Source: Enhydrobacter aerosaccus
GTDB lineage: Bacteria > Pseudomonadota > Alphaproteobacteria > Reyranellales > Reyranellaceae
Length of the DNA: 64,000 nucleotides
Direction: 5' to 3'
Assembly (NCBI GenBank): GCA_903832005.1
Contig: CAIKZO010000161.1
Span: 1-64,000 of the forward strand
Shown: piece by piece, positions 8,907-19,300 of the stretch
Layout: every line of letters starts with the position of its first letter
How positions within the stretch are numbered: position 1 is the first letter of the stretch
The notes under the pieces: generated by a model
What the model saw: the letters and a program-made list of their open reading frames with translations, nothing else
Told to the model about the DNA's origin: nothing
Databases searched by the model: none
Position numbers and translations under genes: made by a program

Positions 8907-10562
8907 ATGACGCGCGAGGCGATGGAATACGACGTGGTGATCGTAGGTGGCGGCCCGGCTGGGCTGTCGGCGGCGATCCGTTTGAAGCAGCTTGCGGCCG
9001 AGCGCAATCACGAGGTCTCGGTCTGCGTACTCGAGAAGGGCTCCGAGATCGGCGCCCATATCCTCTCCGGCGCCGTGATCGATCCGATCGGCATCAACGA
9101 ACTCATTCCCGACTGGAAGGAGAAGGGCGCGCCGATCGAGACGCACGTCACCGACGACCAGTTCCTGTGGCTCACCAAGTCGGGCTCGTTCCGCTTCCCC
9201 AACTTCAGCCTGCCGCGGCTGATGAACAACCACGGCAACTACATCGTGAGCTTGGGCGAGGTCTGCCGCTGGCTGGCGACGCAGGCCGAGGCGCTGGGCG
9301 TCGAGATCTATCCGGGCTTTGCCGCCGCCGAAGTCCTCTACAACGAGGACGGTTCGGTGAAGGGTGTCGCCACCGGCGACATGGGCATCGCCAAGGATGG
9401 CACGCACAAGGACAGCTACACGCCCGGCATGGAGCTGCATGCCAAGTACACGCTGATCGCCGAAGGCGCGCGCGGCTCGCTGTCGAAGATGCTGTTCGCC
9501 AAGTTCGATCTGCGCGCCGGCGTCGATCCGCAGAAATTCGGCATCGGCATCAAGGAGCTGTGGCAGGTCGATCCCGCCACGTTCAAGAAGGGCCTGGTCG
9601 TGCATTCGCAAGGCTGGCCGCTGTCGGAGACGAACAGCTCGGGCGGCTCGTTCATGTACCACTTCGGCGACAATCTGGTCGCCATCGGCCTGGTCGTGCA
9701 TCTCTCCTACGAGAATCCGTACCTCTCGCCGTTCGACGAGTTCCAGCGCTTCAAGACCCATCCCGCGGTCGCCAAGTACCTGAAGGGCGGCAAGCGCCTG
9801 GTCTACGGCTCGCGCGCCATCAACGAAGGCGGCGTGCAGTCGGTGCCGAAGCTCACCTTCCCGGGCGGCGCGCTGATCGGCTGCTCGGCCGGCTTCGTGA
9901 ACGTGCCGCGCATCAAGGGCAGCCACAACGCGATCAAGAGCGGCATGCTGGCCGCGGACGCCGCGTTCGACGCGCTGGTCGCCGGCAAGACCGGTGGCGA
10001 CGAACTCACCGCCTATCCGACGGCGCTGAAGGCGTCGTGGATCTGGAAGGACCTCGACAAGGTGCGCAACGTGAAGCCCGCGCTGAAGTGGGGCACGGTG
10101 CTGGGCACGCTCTACGGCGGCTTCGACATGTGGTGCCACGATCTCGGCATCCGCCTGCCCTGGACCTTCCATCACACCAAGGCCGACCACGAGACCCTGC
10201 GGCCGGCGGCGGAGTTCCAGCCGATCACCTATCCAAGGCCGGACGGCGTGCTGTCGTTCGACAAACCGTCGTCGGTGTTCCTGTCGAGCACCAACCATGA
10301 GGAAGACCAGCCGGTCCATCTCAAGCTGCGCGATCCGTCGATCCCGATCGCGGTCAACCTGCCGACCTATGCAGAGCCGGCGCAGCGTTACTGTCCGGCG
10401 GGCGTTTATGAAGTCGTGACGGCCGACAACGGCCAGCCGCGCTTCCAGATCAACGCGCAGAACTGCGTGCACTGCAAGACGTGCGACATCAAGGATCCGG
10501 CACAAAACATCGATTGGTCCGTGCCTGAAGGTGGCGGCGGACCCAATTACCCCAACATGTGA
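8907..10562 (+). CDS. Electron transfer flavoprotein-ubiquinone oxidoreductase
   Basis: This 551-residue membrane-associated flavo-iron-sulfur enzyme passes electrons from reduced ETF to ubiquinone during fatty-acid and amino-acid oxidation. The FAD Rossmann motif [15 protein letters not shown] is at the N-terminus. The C-terminal ferredoxin-like domain has CPAGVYE and [12 protein letters not shown] for one 4Fe-4S cluster. Length matches bacterial and mitochondrial ETF-QO (about 550). The stop lies 5 bases before the next gene's ATG, so the TPR protein is probably co-transcribed. Confidence 0.96.
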   Translation: MTREAMEYDVVIVGGGPAGLSAAIRLKQLAAERNHEVSVCVLEKGSEIGAHILSGAVIDPIGINELIPDWKEKGAPIETHVTDDQFLWLTKSGSFRFPNFSLPRLMNNHGNYIVSLGEVCRWLATQAEALGVEIYPGFAAAEVLYNEDGSVKGVATGDMGIAKDGTHKDSYTPGMELHAKYTLIAEGARGSLSKMLFAKFDLRAGVDPQKFGIGIKELWQVDPATFKKGLVVHSQGWPLSETNSSGGSFMYHFGDNLVAIGLVVHLSYENPYLSPFDEFQRFKTHPAVAKYLKGGKRLVYGSRAINEGGVQSVPKLTFPGGALIGCSAGFVNVPRIKGSHNAIKSGMLAADAAFDALVAGKTGGDELTAYPTALKASWIWKDLDKVRNVKPALKWGTVLGTLYGGFDMWCHDLGIRLPWTFHHTKADHETLRPAAEFQPITYPRPDGVLSFDKPSSVFLSSTNHEEDQPVHLKLRDPSIPIAVNLPTYAEPAQRYCPAGVYEVVTADNGQPRFQINAQNCVHCKTCDIKDPAQNIDWSVPEGGGGPNYPNM

Positions 10563-10567
10563 GTGGT

Positions 10568-12313
10568 ATGAGATTGAAACGCCTTACGCTGCTGTCCGCA
10601 GCGACTCTCCTCGCTCTTCCCCTCGCAGCCACCGCGCAGACGGGTCGTTCGCCCAGCCCGCCGCCGGGCGCTTCGATCACCTTGAGCGGCCGCTATCTCG
10701 CCGCGCGCGTCGCCGAGCAGGATCACGACTACGACAACGGCGCCACCCAGCTCGATCTCGCGCTGGCGCAGTATCCCAACGACCCGGACCTGAACTACGC
10801 CGCCTTCCGGTTGCGGCTCTACGCCGGCCGTTTCGACTCCGCGGTGGTGCTCGCTCCCAGCGTGCTGATGGCCAAGCCGGGTGACGGCTTCGCCAACCTC
10901 GTGATGGCGGTCCAGCAGATCAAGAAGGGCGACTATCGCCTGGCCGAAGCGCAGCTCGGCCACATCGGCTCCGAGAACCAGCTCGGACCGCTCAAGGATT
11001 ACGTGCTGGCCTGGCTGAAGGCCGGCGAGAAGGATTACGCAGGCGCACGCCAGCTGCTGTCGAAGCTCAAGCCCGCCTCGGGCGAGCGCGCCGAGGCGCC
11101 GGCGTTGGTGATCGACGCGCAGATGGACGAGATGGCGGGCGACAAGGCCGCCGCCGAAGCCAAGTATCGCAAGGCCGCCGAACTCGATCCCAGCGGACTT
11201 CGTATCGTCGTCTCGGTCGCCGACGCGCTACGCCGTCTCGGCAAGGGCAACGATGCCCAGGCCATGCTGAAGGCCTATGCCGAGAAGTACGGCGACACCG
11301 TTGTGATGGACGGCCTGCTCGCGGCCAATGCGCCGATGCCCAAGCCGCCCGGCCCCGCCTCGGGCATCGCCGACATCATGTTCGACATCGCGGGCATCCT
11401 GAGCGCCGACCCGCGCAACCAGCGCACGGACCTGGCACTGATCTTCGGCCAGCTCGCCGTCGAGCTGAAGCCCGATCACGATTTCGGCTGGCTGATGATC
11501 TCGGGCATCTACGAGCAGTTCCAGATGCTGCCCAAGTCGATCGCAGCACTTGGAAAGATCGGCCCGACCTCGCCACTCTACTGGCAGGCCCGCCTGCGCA
11601 TCGCCACGCTCGATGCCCAGGACGAGCATTTCGACAAGGCGGTGGCGGAGCTGAAGACGCTGGTCGCCGAGAAGACCGACCGCATCGATGCGGCTCTCAC
11701 CCTGGCCGACCTGATGCGTACCAAGGAGCAGTTCGCCGACGCTGTCAGCGCCTACGACACCGCCGTGTCGCGCCTCAAGGCTCCCGACGAGCGCTACTGG
11801 CCAATTTACTTTGGCCGCGGCATCTCGCTGGAGCGGGTCAAGCAGTGGCCCAAGGCCGAGGCCGACATGAAGAAGGCGCTCGAGCTCTCGCCGGACCAGC
11901 CCTACGTGCTGAACTACCTGGGCTACAGCTGGGTCGACCAGGGGGTGAACCTGGACGAAGGCATGAAGATGCTGAAGCGCGCGACCGAGCTTCGGCCGGA
12001 CGACGGCGCCGTCACCGATTCGGTGGGCTGGGCCTTCTATCGCATCGGCCAGTTCGACCAGGCGGTCGAGTGGCTGGAGCGGGCCAGCGAGCAGAAGGGC
12101 GACGACGCCACCGTGGTCGAGCATCTGGGCGACGCCTACTGGCATGTCGGCCGCAAGCGCGAGGCACGCTTCGAGTGGGAGCGCGCGCTCAATCAGAAGC
12201 CGGAGAAGGATCGCATCCCGGTCCTTCAGGACAAGCTGGCCAATGGCCTGAGCGCCACCAACGACAAGCCGACCGTGTACGAGAAGGCAGCCGACAAGAA
12301 GCAGGGCGGCTGA
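10568..12313 (+). CDS. Exported tetratricopeptide-repeat protein
   Basis: This 581-residue protein has a clear signal peptide (MRLKRLTLLSAATLLALP, then AATAQ). The rest is a long array of TPR-type helical pairs, the best near the C-terminus (NYLGYSWVDQGVNLDEGMKM and TDSVGWAFYRIGQFDQAVEW). Alphaproteobacterial proteins of this kind are common and usually act in the periplasm as binding scaffolds; the partner is unknown. The ATG at 10568 is chosen over a GTG at 10559 because it leaves a normal signal peptide. It lies 7 bases before ispE. Confidence 0.9.
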   Translation: MRLKRLTLLSAATLLALPLAATAQTGRSPSPPPGASITLSGRYLAARVAEQDHDYDNGATQLDLALAQYPNDPDLNYAAFRLRLYAGRFDSAVVLAPSVLMAKPGDGFANLVMAVQQIKKGDYRLAEAQLGHIGSENQLGPLKDYVLAWLKAGEKDYAGARQLLSKLKPASGERAEAPALVIDAQMDEMAGDKAAAEAKYRKAAELDPSGLRIVVSVADALRRLGKGNDAQAMLKAYAEKYGDTVVMDGLLAANAPMPKPPGPASGIADIMFDIAGILSADPRNQRTDLALIFGQLAVELKPDHDFGWLMISGIYEQFQMLPKSIAALGKIGPTSPLYWQARLRIATLDAQDEHFDKAVAELKTLVAEKTDRIDAALTLADLMRTKEQFADAVSAYDTAVSRLKAPDERYWPIYFGRGISLERVKQWPKAEADMKKALELSPDQPYVLNYLGYSWVDQGVNLDEGMKMLKRATELRPDDGAVTDSVGWAFYRIGQFDQAVEWLERASEQKGDDATVVEHLGDAYWHVGRKREARFEWERALNQKPEKDRIPVLQDKLANGLSATNDKPTVYEKAADKKQGG

Positions 12314-12320
12314 TCTGGCG

Positions 12321-13157
12321 GTGCAGCGTGCACGCGCCAAGGTCAATCTCTGGCTGAACGTCGTCGGCCGCCGCGCCGACGGCTATCACCTGCTCGACTC
12401 GCTGGTGGGCTTCGCCGATCTCGCCGACACAGTCGAAGCGACGGAAGCCGACGGCCTCTCGCTTTCGATCGAGGGGCCGCTTGCCGGCACCCTGGCGTCG
12501 GAACCCGACAATCTCGTGCTCAAGGCCGCGCGGCGGCTTGCCGAACAGGCCGGCATGGCACCGCGCGCCGCACTGCGCCTGACCAAGACCATTCCCGTTG
12601 CTGCCGGTCTGGGCGGCGGTTCGGCCGATGCCGCCGCGACCTTGCGGGCACTGGTCGAGCTATGGGGCCTCGCGCTGCCGCTCCACGACCTGTTCGATCT
12701 CGCGGCATCGCTCGGCGCCGACGTGCCGATGTGCCTTGCCGGCCGGCCGTCGTTCGCCTCGGGCGTGGGCGAGCGACTCAAGGCAGCGCCGTCGTTACCG
12801 CCGTGCGCGATCCTGCTGGTCAATCCGGGCGTTGCCCTGCCGACGGCCGCGGTCTTCGCCGCGCGACGGGGGGATTTCTCGAATGTTCCCGATGTAGTGC
12901 CCGCATGGTCCGATCTCGCGAGTTTTGCCCAGGTGCTTGCGCAGCGCGGCAACGATCTCACCGCGGCCGCGGTGTCGCTGCGGCCGGTTGTCGGCGAAGT
13001 GATCGACACGCTCCGTCGCAGTGAAGGTACGCACTACGCCGCCATGAGCGGCAGCGGCGCCACCTGCTTTGCGCTCTATGCCACGCTGGGCGAAGCGCAA
13101 CAGGCCGCCGCGCGCCTGCCGGCGGCGTGGTGGCATCACGCGGGGCTGCTCGGCTAG
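12321..13157 (+). CDS. ispE: 4-diphosphocytidyl-2-C-methyl-D-erythritol kinase
   Basis: This GHMP kinase (278 residues) carries out the ATP-dependent step of the MEP pathway that makes isoprenoid precursors. The N-terminal AKVNLWLNVVGRRADGYH, the ATP loop PVAAGLGGGSADAAAT and the C-terminal SGSGATCFALY are diagnostic. Start is GTG at 12321, which places the conserved AKVNL at the usual distance from the N-terminus. It follows the TPR gene in the same direction and converges on the Sel1 gene, sharing a CTAG at their ends. Confidence 0.95.
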   Translation: MQRARAKVNLWLNVVGRRADGYHLLDSLVGFADLADTVEATEADGLSLSIEGPLAGTLASEPDNLVLKAARRLAEQAGMAPRAALRLTKTIPVAAGLGGGSADAAATLRALVELWGLALPLHDLFDLAASLGADVPMCLAGRPSFASGVGERLKAAPSLPPCAILLVNPGVALPTAAVFAARRGDFSNVPDVVPAWSDLASFAQVLAQRGNDLTAAAVSLRPVVGEVIDTLRRSEGTHYAAMSGSGATCFALYATLGEAQQAAARLPAAWWHHAGLLG

Positions 13158-15226
13158 TTCGACGCGGGCGTTGGTGCCGGCGCGGGCGCCATCAGCTTGC
13201 GCATTTCCTTCAGCGACTCGAACACCGCCTTGTTGGGCTCGCCGGTCTCCTTGAGGCCGGTCATGCGCTCATATTCGCGAATGGCGCGCTGCGTTCCGCC
13301 GCTCGCCTGGCCGTCGACCTTCTTGGAATAGAAGCGCATGTCGAGCAGCAGCTGCTGGATCGCCTTCACCTGATCGGCGTGGCTCGCGGGCCACGCATCC
13401 GGATCTGGCTTGGGCTTCGGCGTCGAGCGCGCGATCTCGGCCGACGTCGGTGGCGGGGGCGGCGCAGGCACCTGCGGCAGCACGACCGGCTTTGCCGCTT
13501 CGACGGGCTTTGCGGTCTCGAACTTCGGCTTCGGTGGTGTCGAGCGCGCGATTTCGGCCGACGTGGGCGGCGGCGGTGGCGCGGGCACCGGCGGCAGCAC
13601 GACGGGCTTCGGCGCAGGTGGTGCAGGCGGCGGTGCGGGCTTTGCCACTTCGACGGGCTTTGCGGCTTCGACCTTCGGCTTGGGCGGCGGCGGCGTGTCG
13701 ACCACGACCGGCGGCGCAGGCGGCAACGGATCGATCCTCTTCGGCGGCGGCAGCGGCGCGAGCGGCGGTGGCGGCGTGGCCGCAGCGATTTCGGCCGATG
13801 TCGGCGGCGAGGGTGGCGGCTCGGTCTTGCCGAGATCGATCTTCGTTTCAGCCGGAGGCGGCGGTGGAGCGGGCGGCGGCGGCGCGGGTTTGGGCTCGAC
13901 CTTGGGAGTTTCGGCGACGGCTGGTGTCTCGCTCTTTGGCGCTTCGACCTTCGGCGCTTCGACCTTCGGTGCCTCGACCTTCGGCGTTTCACTGACTGGC
14001 GGAGGGACCGGCAGCGGCGAGTCGCGCACGAGGTCATGGCGCGCCGAGACCAGCGCGACATAGAGGTCGCGCGACGGATCGCCGGTCTGCTTCATGCCGA
14101 CGCTCTTCTGGAAATCTCGGATCGCCGCGCGCGTCAGCGGTCCGAGATTGCCGTCGGGCTTGGCGCGCAGGCGATTGAGGTCGACCAGCGCCGCCTGGAT
14201 GGCGCGGATTTGGTCGACGCTGCCTTTGGGCCAGTCGAGCAGCGCGTCGCTGGGCGGCGGGGGTGCAGGCGGCGGCGGCACTTTCAAGGTCGGCGCAGCA
14301 GCGCTGTCGGTCCCGGACGGCGAGGACGGCGGTGTCAGGGCAGACACGATCTGCTTGAACTCGCCCTGGGCGATGTCCTGCGCGCGTTCGAGTTCGGCAG
14401 CGGTCAGGGTGCGCCGCAGGGCCTGGGCGCGCTGGCCGGCGGTGCGGGCCAGGGTCGACTCACCCTCGCGGGTGGTCTGGCGCTCGAACTCGCCGGTGAT
14501 CGCGAACCAGGCCAGCGCCGCCGCCGGATCCTTGGTGCCGCCGTCGCCCTGTTCGTAGATGTCGCCCAGGGTGAACATCGAGGCGGCCATTCCCTGCCGC
14601 GCCGCCGACAGCAGCAGGCGCGACGCCGCCTTCACGTCGCGCGGCGTGCCCTTGCCGTCGCGCAGCAGCAGGGCGAGATTGTGCTTGGCCACCGGCAGGC
14701 CTTCGTCGGCGGCCTTGCGATACCAGACGGCGGCCTTCGAGGAGTCGCGCTCGACCACGAAGCCGCGCTCGTACATCACGCCGATGTTGAAGGCCGACGA
14801 GGCCGAGCCCAGTTCGGCGGCGCGCAGCAGCCAGCCCGTGCCGGCTTGCGGGTCCTTGGCGATGTCGACGCCCTGCAGCAGGCGCCGCGCGAGTTCTTCC
14901 ATCGCCGGGATGTCGCTCTTGGCGGCGCGGCTGCGCAGATCCTCGAGGGAGACCGCCGACAATTCGGCCGGCTGACTGGCGGGCTGACCAGCGGCGGGGG
15001 GCGTGGAGGATGCGGGCTTGGCCGCGGGCGGGTCGGCGATGACGGGCGTGACGGCGGCCGGCTTCAGGGGGGCAGCGGGAAGGGCGGGTGCCGCGGCAAG
15101 CTCGGTCTTCGTCTCCTTCGCCGACTTCAGCGGTGAATCGATGGTAACGAAGGCCAACAGTGCGGACGCCGCCATCGCGACGGCCGTCACACCTGCAATG
15201 GCCCCGACACTCTTGCTGCCGCTCAT
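13154..15226 (-). CDS. Sel1-repeat protein with two peptidoglycan-binding domains and Pro-rich repeats
   Basis: This 690-residue protein begins with one membrane segment (about residues 8-27), so the rest is probably periplasmic. Sel1 repeats follow at about 90-240 (FNIGVMYERGF, KHNLALLLRDGKGTPRD, FTLGDIYEQGD). A PG_binding_1 domain lies at about 335-395 and another at the C-terminus (KAIQQLLLDMRFY to GLKETGEPN). Between them is a low-complexity linker with repeated KVEAP units and two copies of PPPPTSAEIARSTP. It starts within the ctaA stop (ATGA, with GGAGG upstream). A cell-wall scaffold role is likely. Confidence 0.85.
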   Translation of the reverse strand: MSGSKSVGAIAGVTAVAMAASALLAFVTIDSPLKSAKETKTELAAAPALPAAPLKPAAVTPVIADPPAAKPASSTPPAAGQPASQPAELSAVSLEDLRSRAAKSDIPAMEELARRLLQGVDIAKDPQAGTGWLLRAAELGSASSAFNIGVMYERGFVVERDSSKAAVWYRKAADEGLPVAKHNLALLLRDGKGTPRDVKAASRLLLSAARQGMAASMFTLGDIYEQGDGGTKDPAAALAWFAITGEFERQTTREGESTLARTAGQRAQALRRTLTAAELERAQDIAQGEFKQIVSALTPPSSPSGTDSAAAPTLKVPPPPAPPPPSDALLDWPKGSVDQIRAIQAALVDLNRLRAKPDGNLGPLTRAAIRDFQKSVGMKQTGDPSRDLYVALVSARHDLVRDSPLPVPPPVSETPKVEAPKVEAPKVEAPKSETPAVAETPKVEPKPAPPPPAPPPPPAETKIDLGKTEPPPSPPTSAEIAAATPPPPLAPLPPPKRIDPLPPAPPVVVDTPPPPKPKVEAAKPVEVAKPAPPPAPPAPKPVVLPPVPAPPPPPTSAEIARSTPPKPKFETAKPVEAAKPVVLPQVPAPPPPPTSAEIARSTPKPKPDPDAWPASHADQVKAIQQLLLDMRFYSKKVDGQASGGTQRAIREYERMTGLKETGEPNKAVFESLKEMRKLMAPAPAPTPASN
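13420..13830. repeat. Proline-rich coding repeats inside the Sel1/PG-binding gene
   Basis: The DNA encoding the Pro-rich linker contains near-identical blocks of over 40 bases. Two encode VLPxVPAPPPPPTSAEIARSTP and a shorter relative encodes PPTSAEIAAATPPPP. The adjacent KVEAP units (about 13930-13990) are a short tandem repeat. Such blocks expand and contract easily, so linker length may vary among relatives. Confidence 0.7.
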
Positions 15227-16257
15227 CCTCCAACCATAGCCGATAGCGGGCGGCTACGAGAAGGAAGTGCGCGGTGGCGCACGACGATCAAGGTTGTGAG
15301 CAGAAGGACGGCGCCTGCCTGGTGCATGGAGGCGAGGATAATATCGACACCGGTCAAAATCGTGGCGATTCCGAGGCTCATCTGCACCAGCGCCATCGCA
15401 GCCGCGATGTAAGTCTCGGTCCGGCGCGCACGGATCAGCAGCGCCAGCACGCCCAGCACCAGGAGCTTGGCCAGCCAGCGGTGGATGAACTGGATGGTCG
15501 TGCCGTTCTCGAAGAAATTGATCCACCACGGCTGCAGGTCGAACATGCCGGGCGGGATCCAGTAGCCCGACATGGTCGGGAAGGTGTTGTGCGCGGAGCC
15601 GGCACGCAGCCCGGCCATGAAGGCGCCGAAGGTCATCACCACCAGCACGAAGCCGATCAGGGCGCCCGCCTTGCGCGCGGTCTTGGGATCGTCGCGCCGC
15701 CGGCCAGGATCGCCAAGCTCCAGGATCAGCCACACGGTGTAGGCATAGAGCGCGACGGCCAGGATCAGGTGCGCCGCCAGCCGGTAATGACTGACCGACG
15801 GCCGGTCGACGAGGCCCGAGGCCACCATCGCCCAGCCCAGCACGCCCTGCAGGCCGCCCAACACGAGCAGGGCCAAAAGTCGCGGCTTCAGCGCCGACGG
15901 AATCTGTCCGCGCAGCCAGAACCAGGCGAGCGGCAGGGCGAACACCAGGCCGATCAGACGGCCCCACAGGCGGTGGGTGAATTCGAGCCAAAAGATTTGC
16001 TGGAATTGAGCGACCGTGAAATCACGATTGACCAATCTTCCCTGCGGCGAGGAAAGATACTTCTGCAGTTCGGCCTGCCAGGCTGCATCCGACATCGGCG
16101 GCAACACGCCGGTCACGGGCTTCCACTCGACCATCGACAGGCCGGATTCGGTGAGCCGCGTCAGCGCGCCGAGCACGATCATGAAAAAAATCATGCCGGC
16201 CACGACAATCAGCCAGTTGCGCAGCGAGGGGGAGGCGGTATGGATTGGCTGGAACAT
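15223..16257 (-). CDS. ctaA: Heme A synthase (COX15/CtaA)
   Basis: This 344-residue integral membrane monooxygenase converts heme O to heme A for aa3-type cytochrome oxidase. It has about eight membrane segments, with conserved His residues in LEFTHRLWGRLIG, SHYRLAAHL, IQFIHRWLAK and ASMHQAGAV that bind heme. GALTRLTESGLSMVEWKPVTG is a family signature. The start MFQPIHT at 16257 is chosen; a Met 10 codons upstream is possible. The stop overlaps the start of the Sel1/PG-binding gene. Confidence 0.95.
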   Translation of the reverse strand: MFQPIHTASPSLRNWLIVVAGMIFFMIVLGALTRLTESGLSMVEWKPVTGVLPPMSDAAWQAELQKYLSSPQGRLVNRDFTVAQFQQIFWLEFTHRLWGRLIGLVFALPLAWFWLRGQIPSALKPRLLALLVLGGLQGVLGWAMVASGLVDRPSVSHYRLAAHLILAVALYAYTVWLILELGDPGRRRDDPKTARKAGALIGFVLVVMTFGAFMAGLRAGSAHNTFPTMSGYWIPPGMFDLQPWWINFFENGTTIQFIHRWLAKLLVLGVLALLIRARRTETYIAAAMALVQMSLGIATILTGVDIILASMHQAGAVLLLTTLIVVRHRALPSRSRPLSAMVGG

Positions 16258-16397
16258 GGGCGGGCCGGAACATGCGTGAAGCCACAATCCCCGTCATTAG
16301 GCATTTATGTCGCGAATCTGTTGCGCCTACCGTGCGGGTTGGCTAATCGGTTCGTGTACGAACAATAGATCTCCAAGCCCTTCTGGATATAAGTGAA

Positions 16398-19300
16398 ATG
16401 ACCGCCCCCACGCTCGCCCACGGGCTGAGCTTCGACGATCTCTACGACCGCGACGGCCTCTCGAAGCTCGATGCGGCCTTCGTGGCCTGGCTGCAGGCCG
16501 CCAATGTCGATGCCCATGCGCGCCTGATGGCCGCGCGCGTCGCCCCCGGCAGTCTCGCGGCCAAGGACGAGTCCAACCTGCTGATCGAGCTGGCTCGTCC
16601 GCTCGAGGATTTCGTTGGCGCGCTGTTCGGCATCGCGGCCGAGACAGCGGCGCTGCGCCAGCGCGATGCGCGGTTCGCTCCCCTCTATGACTGCAAGCGG
16701 CTGTTCGTGCAGCGCTATGCCACGCGCGCCATCAAGCCCGACGTCGCGGCGGCGCTCGACGGTGCGGCGGTGACGGACGCGGTCGCGTTGCCGGTCGCGC
16801 TGGACGATCTCGAAGCGTGGGAGCTGGCCTTCGCCTTGGCCGTGCGCGAGGCGATTGGCGCGGAGTTCAAGGTCGACAAGCCCACGCTGCGCGTCGAGGC
16901 GCTGACCAACTATGCCGCCTGGGCGCTGCATGCGCCGGCGGGCAAGGCGCGCCACCGCGAGGGGCCGCTGTTCAAGGTGCCGCACAAGCTCGACTTCGAG
17001 CATTTGGTGCCGATCGAGACCGAGGTCGTCGACGGCGTCACCAAGCTCAAGCTGCCGCGTGCGCTGCTGCGTCATCGCGAGGGCTTTGCGCTGACCGATG
17101 CCGGCTTCGATCCGGTGCGCGCGCTCGATCACGCCAACTACTGCATCTGGTGCCACAACCAGGGCAAGGACAGCTGCTCCAAGGGGCTGAAGGACCGCAA
17201 GACCGGCCTGTTCCAGAAGTCGCCGTTCGGAGTCACGCTGGCGGGCTGCCCACTCGAGGAAAAGATCTCGGAGATGAATCTCCTCAAGAGCGAGGGCTTC
17301 TCCATCGGCGCCGTGGCGATGGCGGCGGTCGACAATCCGCTGATGGCCGCCACCGGCCACCGTATCTGCAACGACTGCATGAAGGCCTGCGTCTTTCAGA
17401 AGCAGGAACCGGTCGACATCCCCCAGATCGAGACGCGCTCGCTGAAGGACGTGCTGTCGCTGCCGTGGGGCTTCGAGATCTACTCGCTGCTGACGCGTTG
17501 GAACCCGCTCAACCTGCACCGTCCGATCCCGCGTGCTGCCACCGGCCGCAGCGTGCTGGTGGTCGGCCTCGGCCCGGCTGGCTTCAATCTCGCGCATCAC
17601 CTGATGAACGACGGCCACACGGTGGTCGGCATCGACGGGCTCAAGATCGAGCCGCTACCGGTCGCGCAGTCGGGCGTCGAGGCAAGCGGCGCGCGCCAGG
17701 CGTTCGACGCGGTGAAGGACATCGATGTCCTGCGCGAGGACCTCGGCGATCGCGCGATGGCGGGCTTCGGCGGCGTGGCCGAGTACGGCATCACCGTGCG
17801 CTGGGACAAGAATTACCTGAAGCTGGTGCGCCTGCTGCTCGAGCGCCGCCAGCAGTTCTCGATGTTCGGCGGCGTGCGCTTCGGCGGCACGGTCACGGTC
17901 GAGGGCGCCTTCGGCATGGGCTTCGACCACATCGCGCTTTGCGCCGGCGCGGGCAAGCCCACGGTGCTCGACATGCCCAACGGACTTGCCCGAGGGGTTC
18001 GCGCGGCGTCGGACTTCCTGATGGCGCTGCAGCTCACGGGCGCGGCCAAGAAGGACTCGATCGCCAACCTGCAGATCCGTCTGCCGGTCGTCGTGATCGG
18101 TGGCGGCCTGACCGCGGTCGATACCGCCACCGAGTCGCTCGCCTACTATCCGCTGCAGGTCGAGAAGTTCTTGTCGCGCCATGAGACGCTGGTCGCCGAG
18201 CGCGGTGAAACGGCGGTGATGGCGGCCATGAACGAGGAGGAGCGCGAGGTCGCGGCCGAGTTCATCGCGCACGCAAAAGCGATCCGCGCCGAACGCGCGA
18301 AGGCCGCAGGCGAGAAGCGCACGCCCGACATCGCGGGACTCGTGAACGGCTGGGGCGGCGTCACCATCGCCTATCGCCGCCGCCTGATCGATTCGCCGTC
18401 CTACACTTTGAACCACGAGGAAGTGTTCAAGGCGCTGGAAGAGGACATCCGCTTTGCCGAGGGCCTGTCACCGGTCGCGGTCGAGATCGATGCCAATGGT
18501 GCGGCCAAGGCGCTGAAGGTCGAAGGCGAGCAGAACGGCGAGAAGATCACGGCCACCCTGCCGGCGCGCACCATCCTGGTCGCCGCCGGCACCCAGCCCA
18601 ACACCGTCCTGGCGCGCGAGGATGCGACGCACGCCTTCATCGACGGCAAGTATTTCCGCGCGCTGGACGAGGCGGGCGAGCCCGCGACGCCCGAGCGCGT
18701 GTGCAAGCCGGATGACGTGCGCGTGCTGATGTACAAGCACACCGACGGCCGCTTCATGTCGTTCTTTGGCGATCTCCATCCGTCCTTCGCCGGCAACGTG
18801 GTGAAGGCCATGGGCGGGGCCAAGCAGGGCTATCCCGTGCTGACGCGCACGATGGAGACGCTCGCGCCCGCACAGAAGAAGCCCGCCGAGATCCTGGCCG
18901 AAGCCAACGGCAACTGGCGCGCGACTGTCGTGCGTGTCGATCGACTGACGCCTACCATCGTCGAGGTCGTGGTCGAGGCGCCGGCCGCCGCGCGCAATTT
19001 CGAGCCCGGCCAGTTCTATCGCCTGCAGAACTACGAGGCGCGCTCGAAGAAGGTCGACGGCACCTTGCTGACCATGGAAGGCTTGGCGCTGACCGGTGCC
19101 TGGGTCGACAAGGACAAGGGCCTGCTGTCGCTGATCACGCTGGAGATGGGCGGCTCGTCCGATCTCTGCGCCATGCTCGAACCGGGCGAGCCGGTGATCG
19201 TCATGGGCCCGACCGGCACGCCGACCGAGATCGAGCCCGGCGAGACGGTCGTGCTCGCGGGCGGCGGCCTCGGCAACGCCGTGCTGTTCTCGATCGGCCA

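Noticed and set aside
8814-10505. 563-residue minus-strand frame opposite ETF-QO
   Set aside because: Same type of shadow; ETF-QO has intact FAD and Fe-S motifs.
13420-13830. CRISPR-like repeats
   Set aside because: They are in-frame coding repeats of a Pro-rich linker without uniform spacers.
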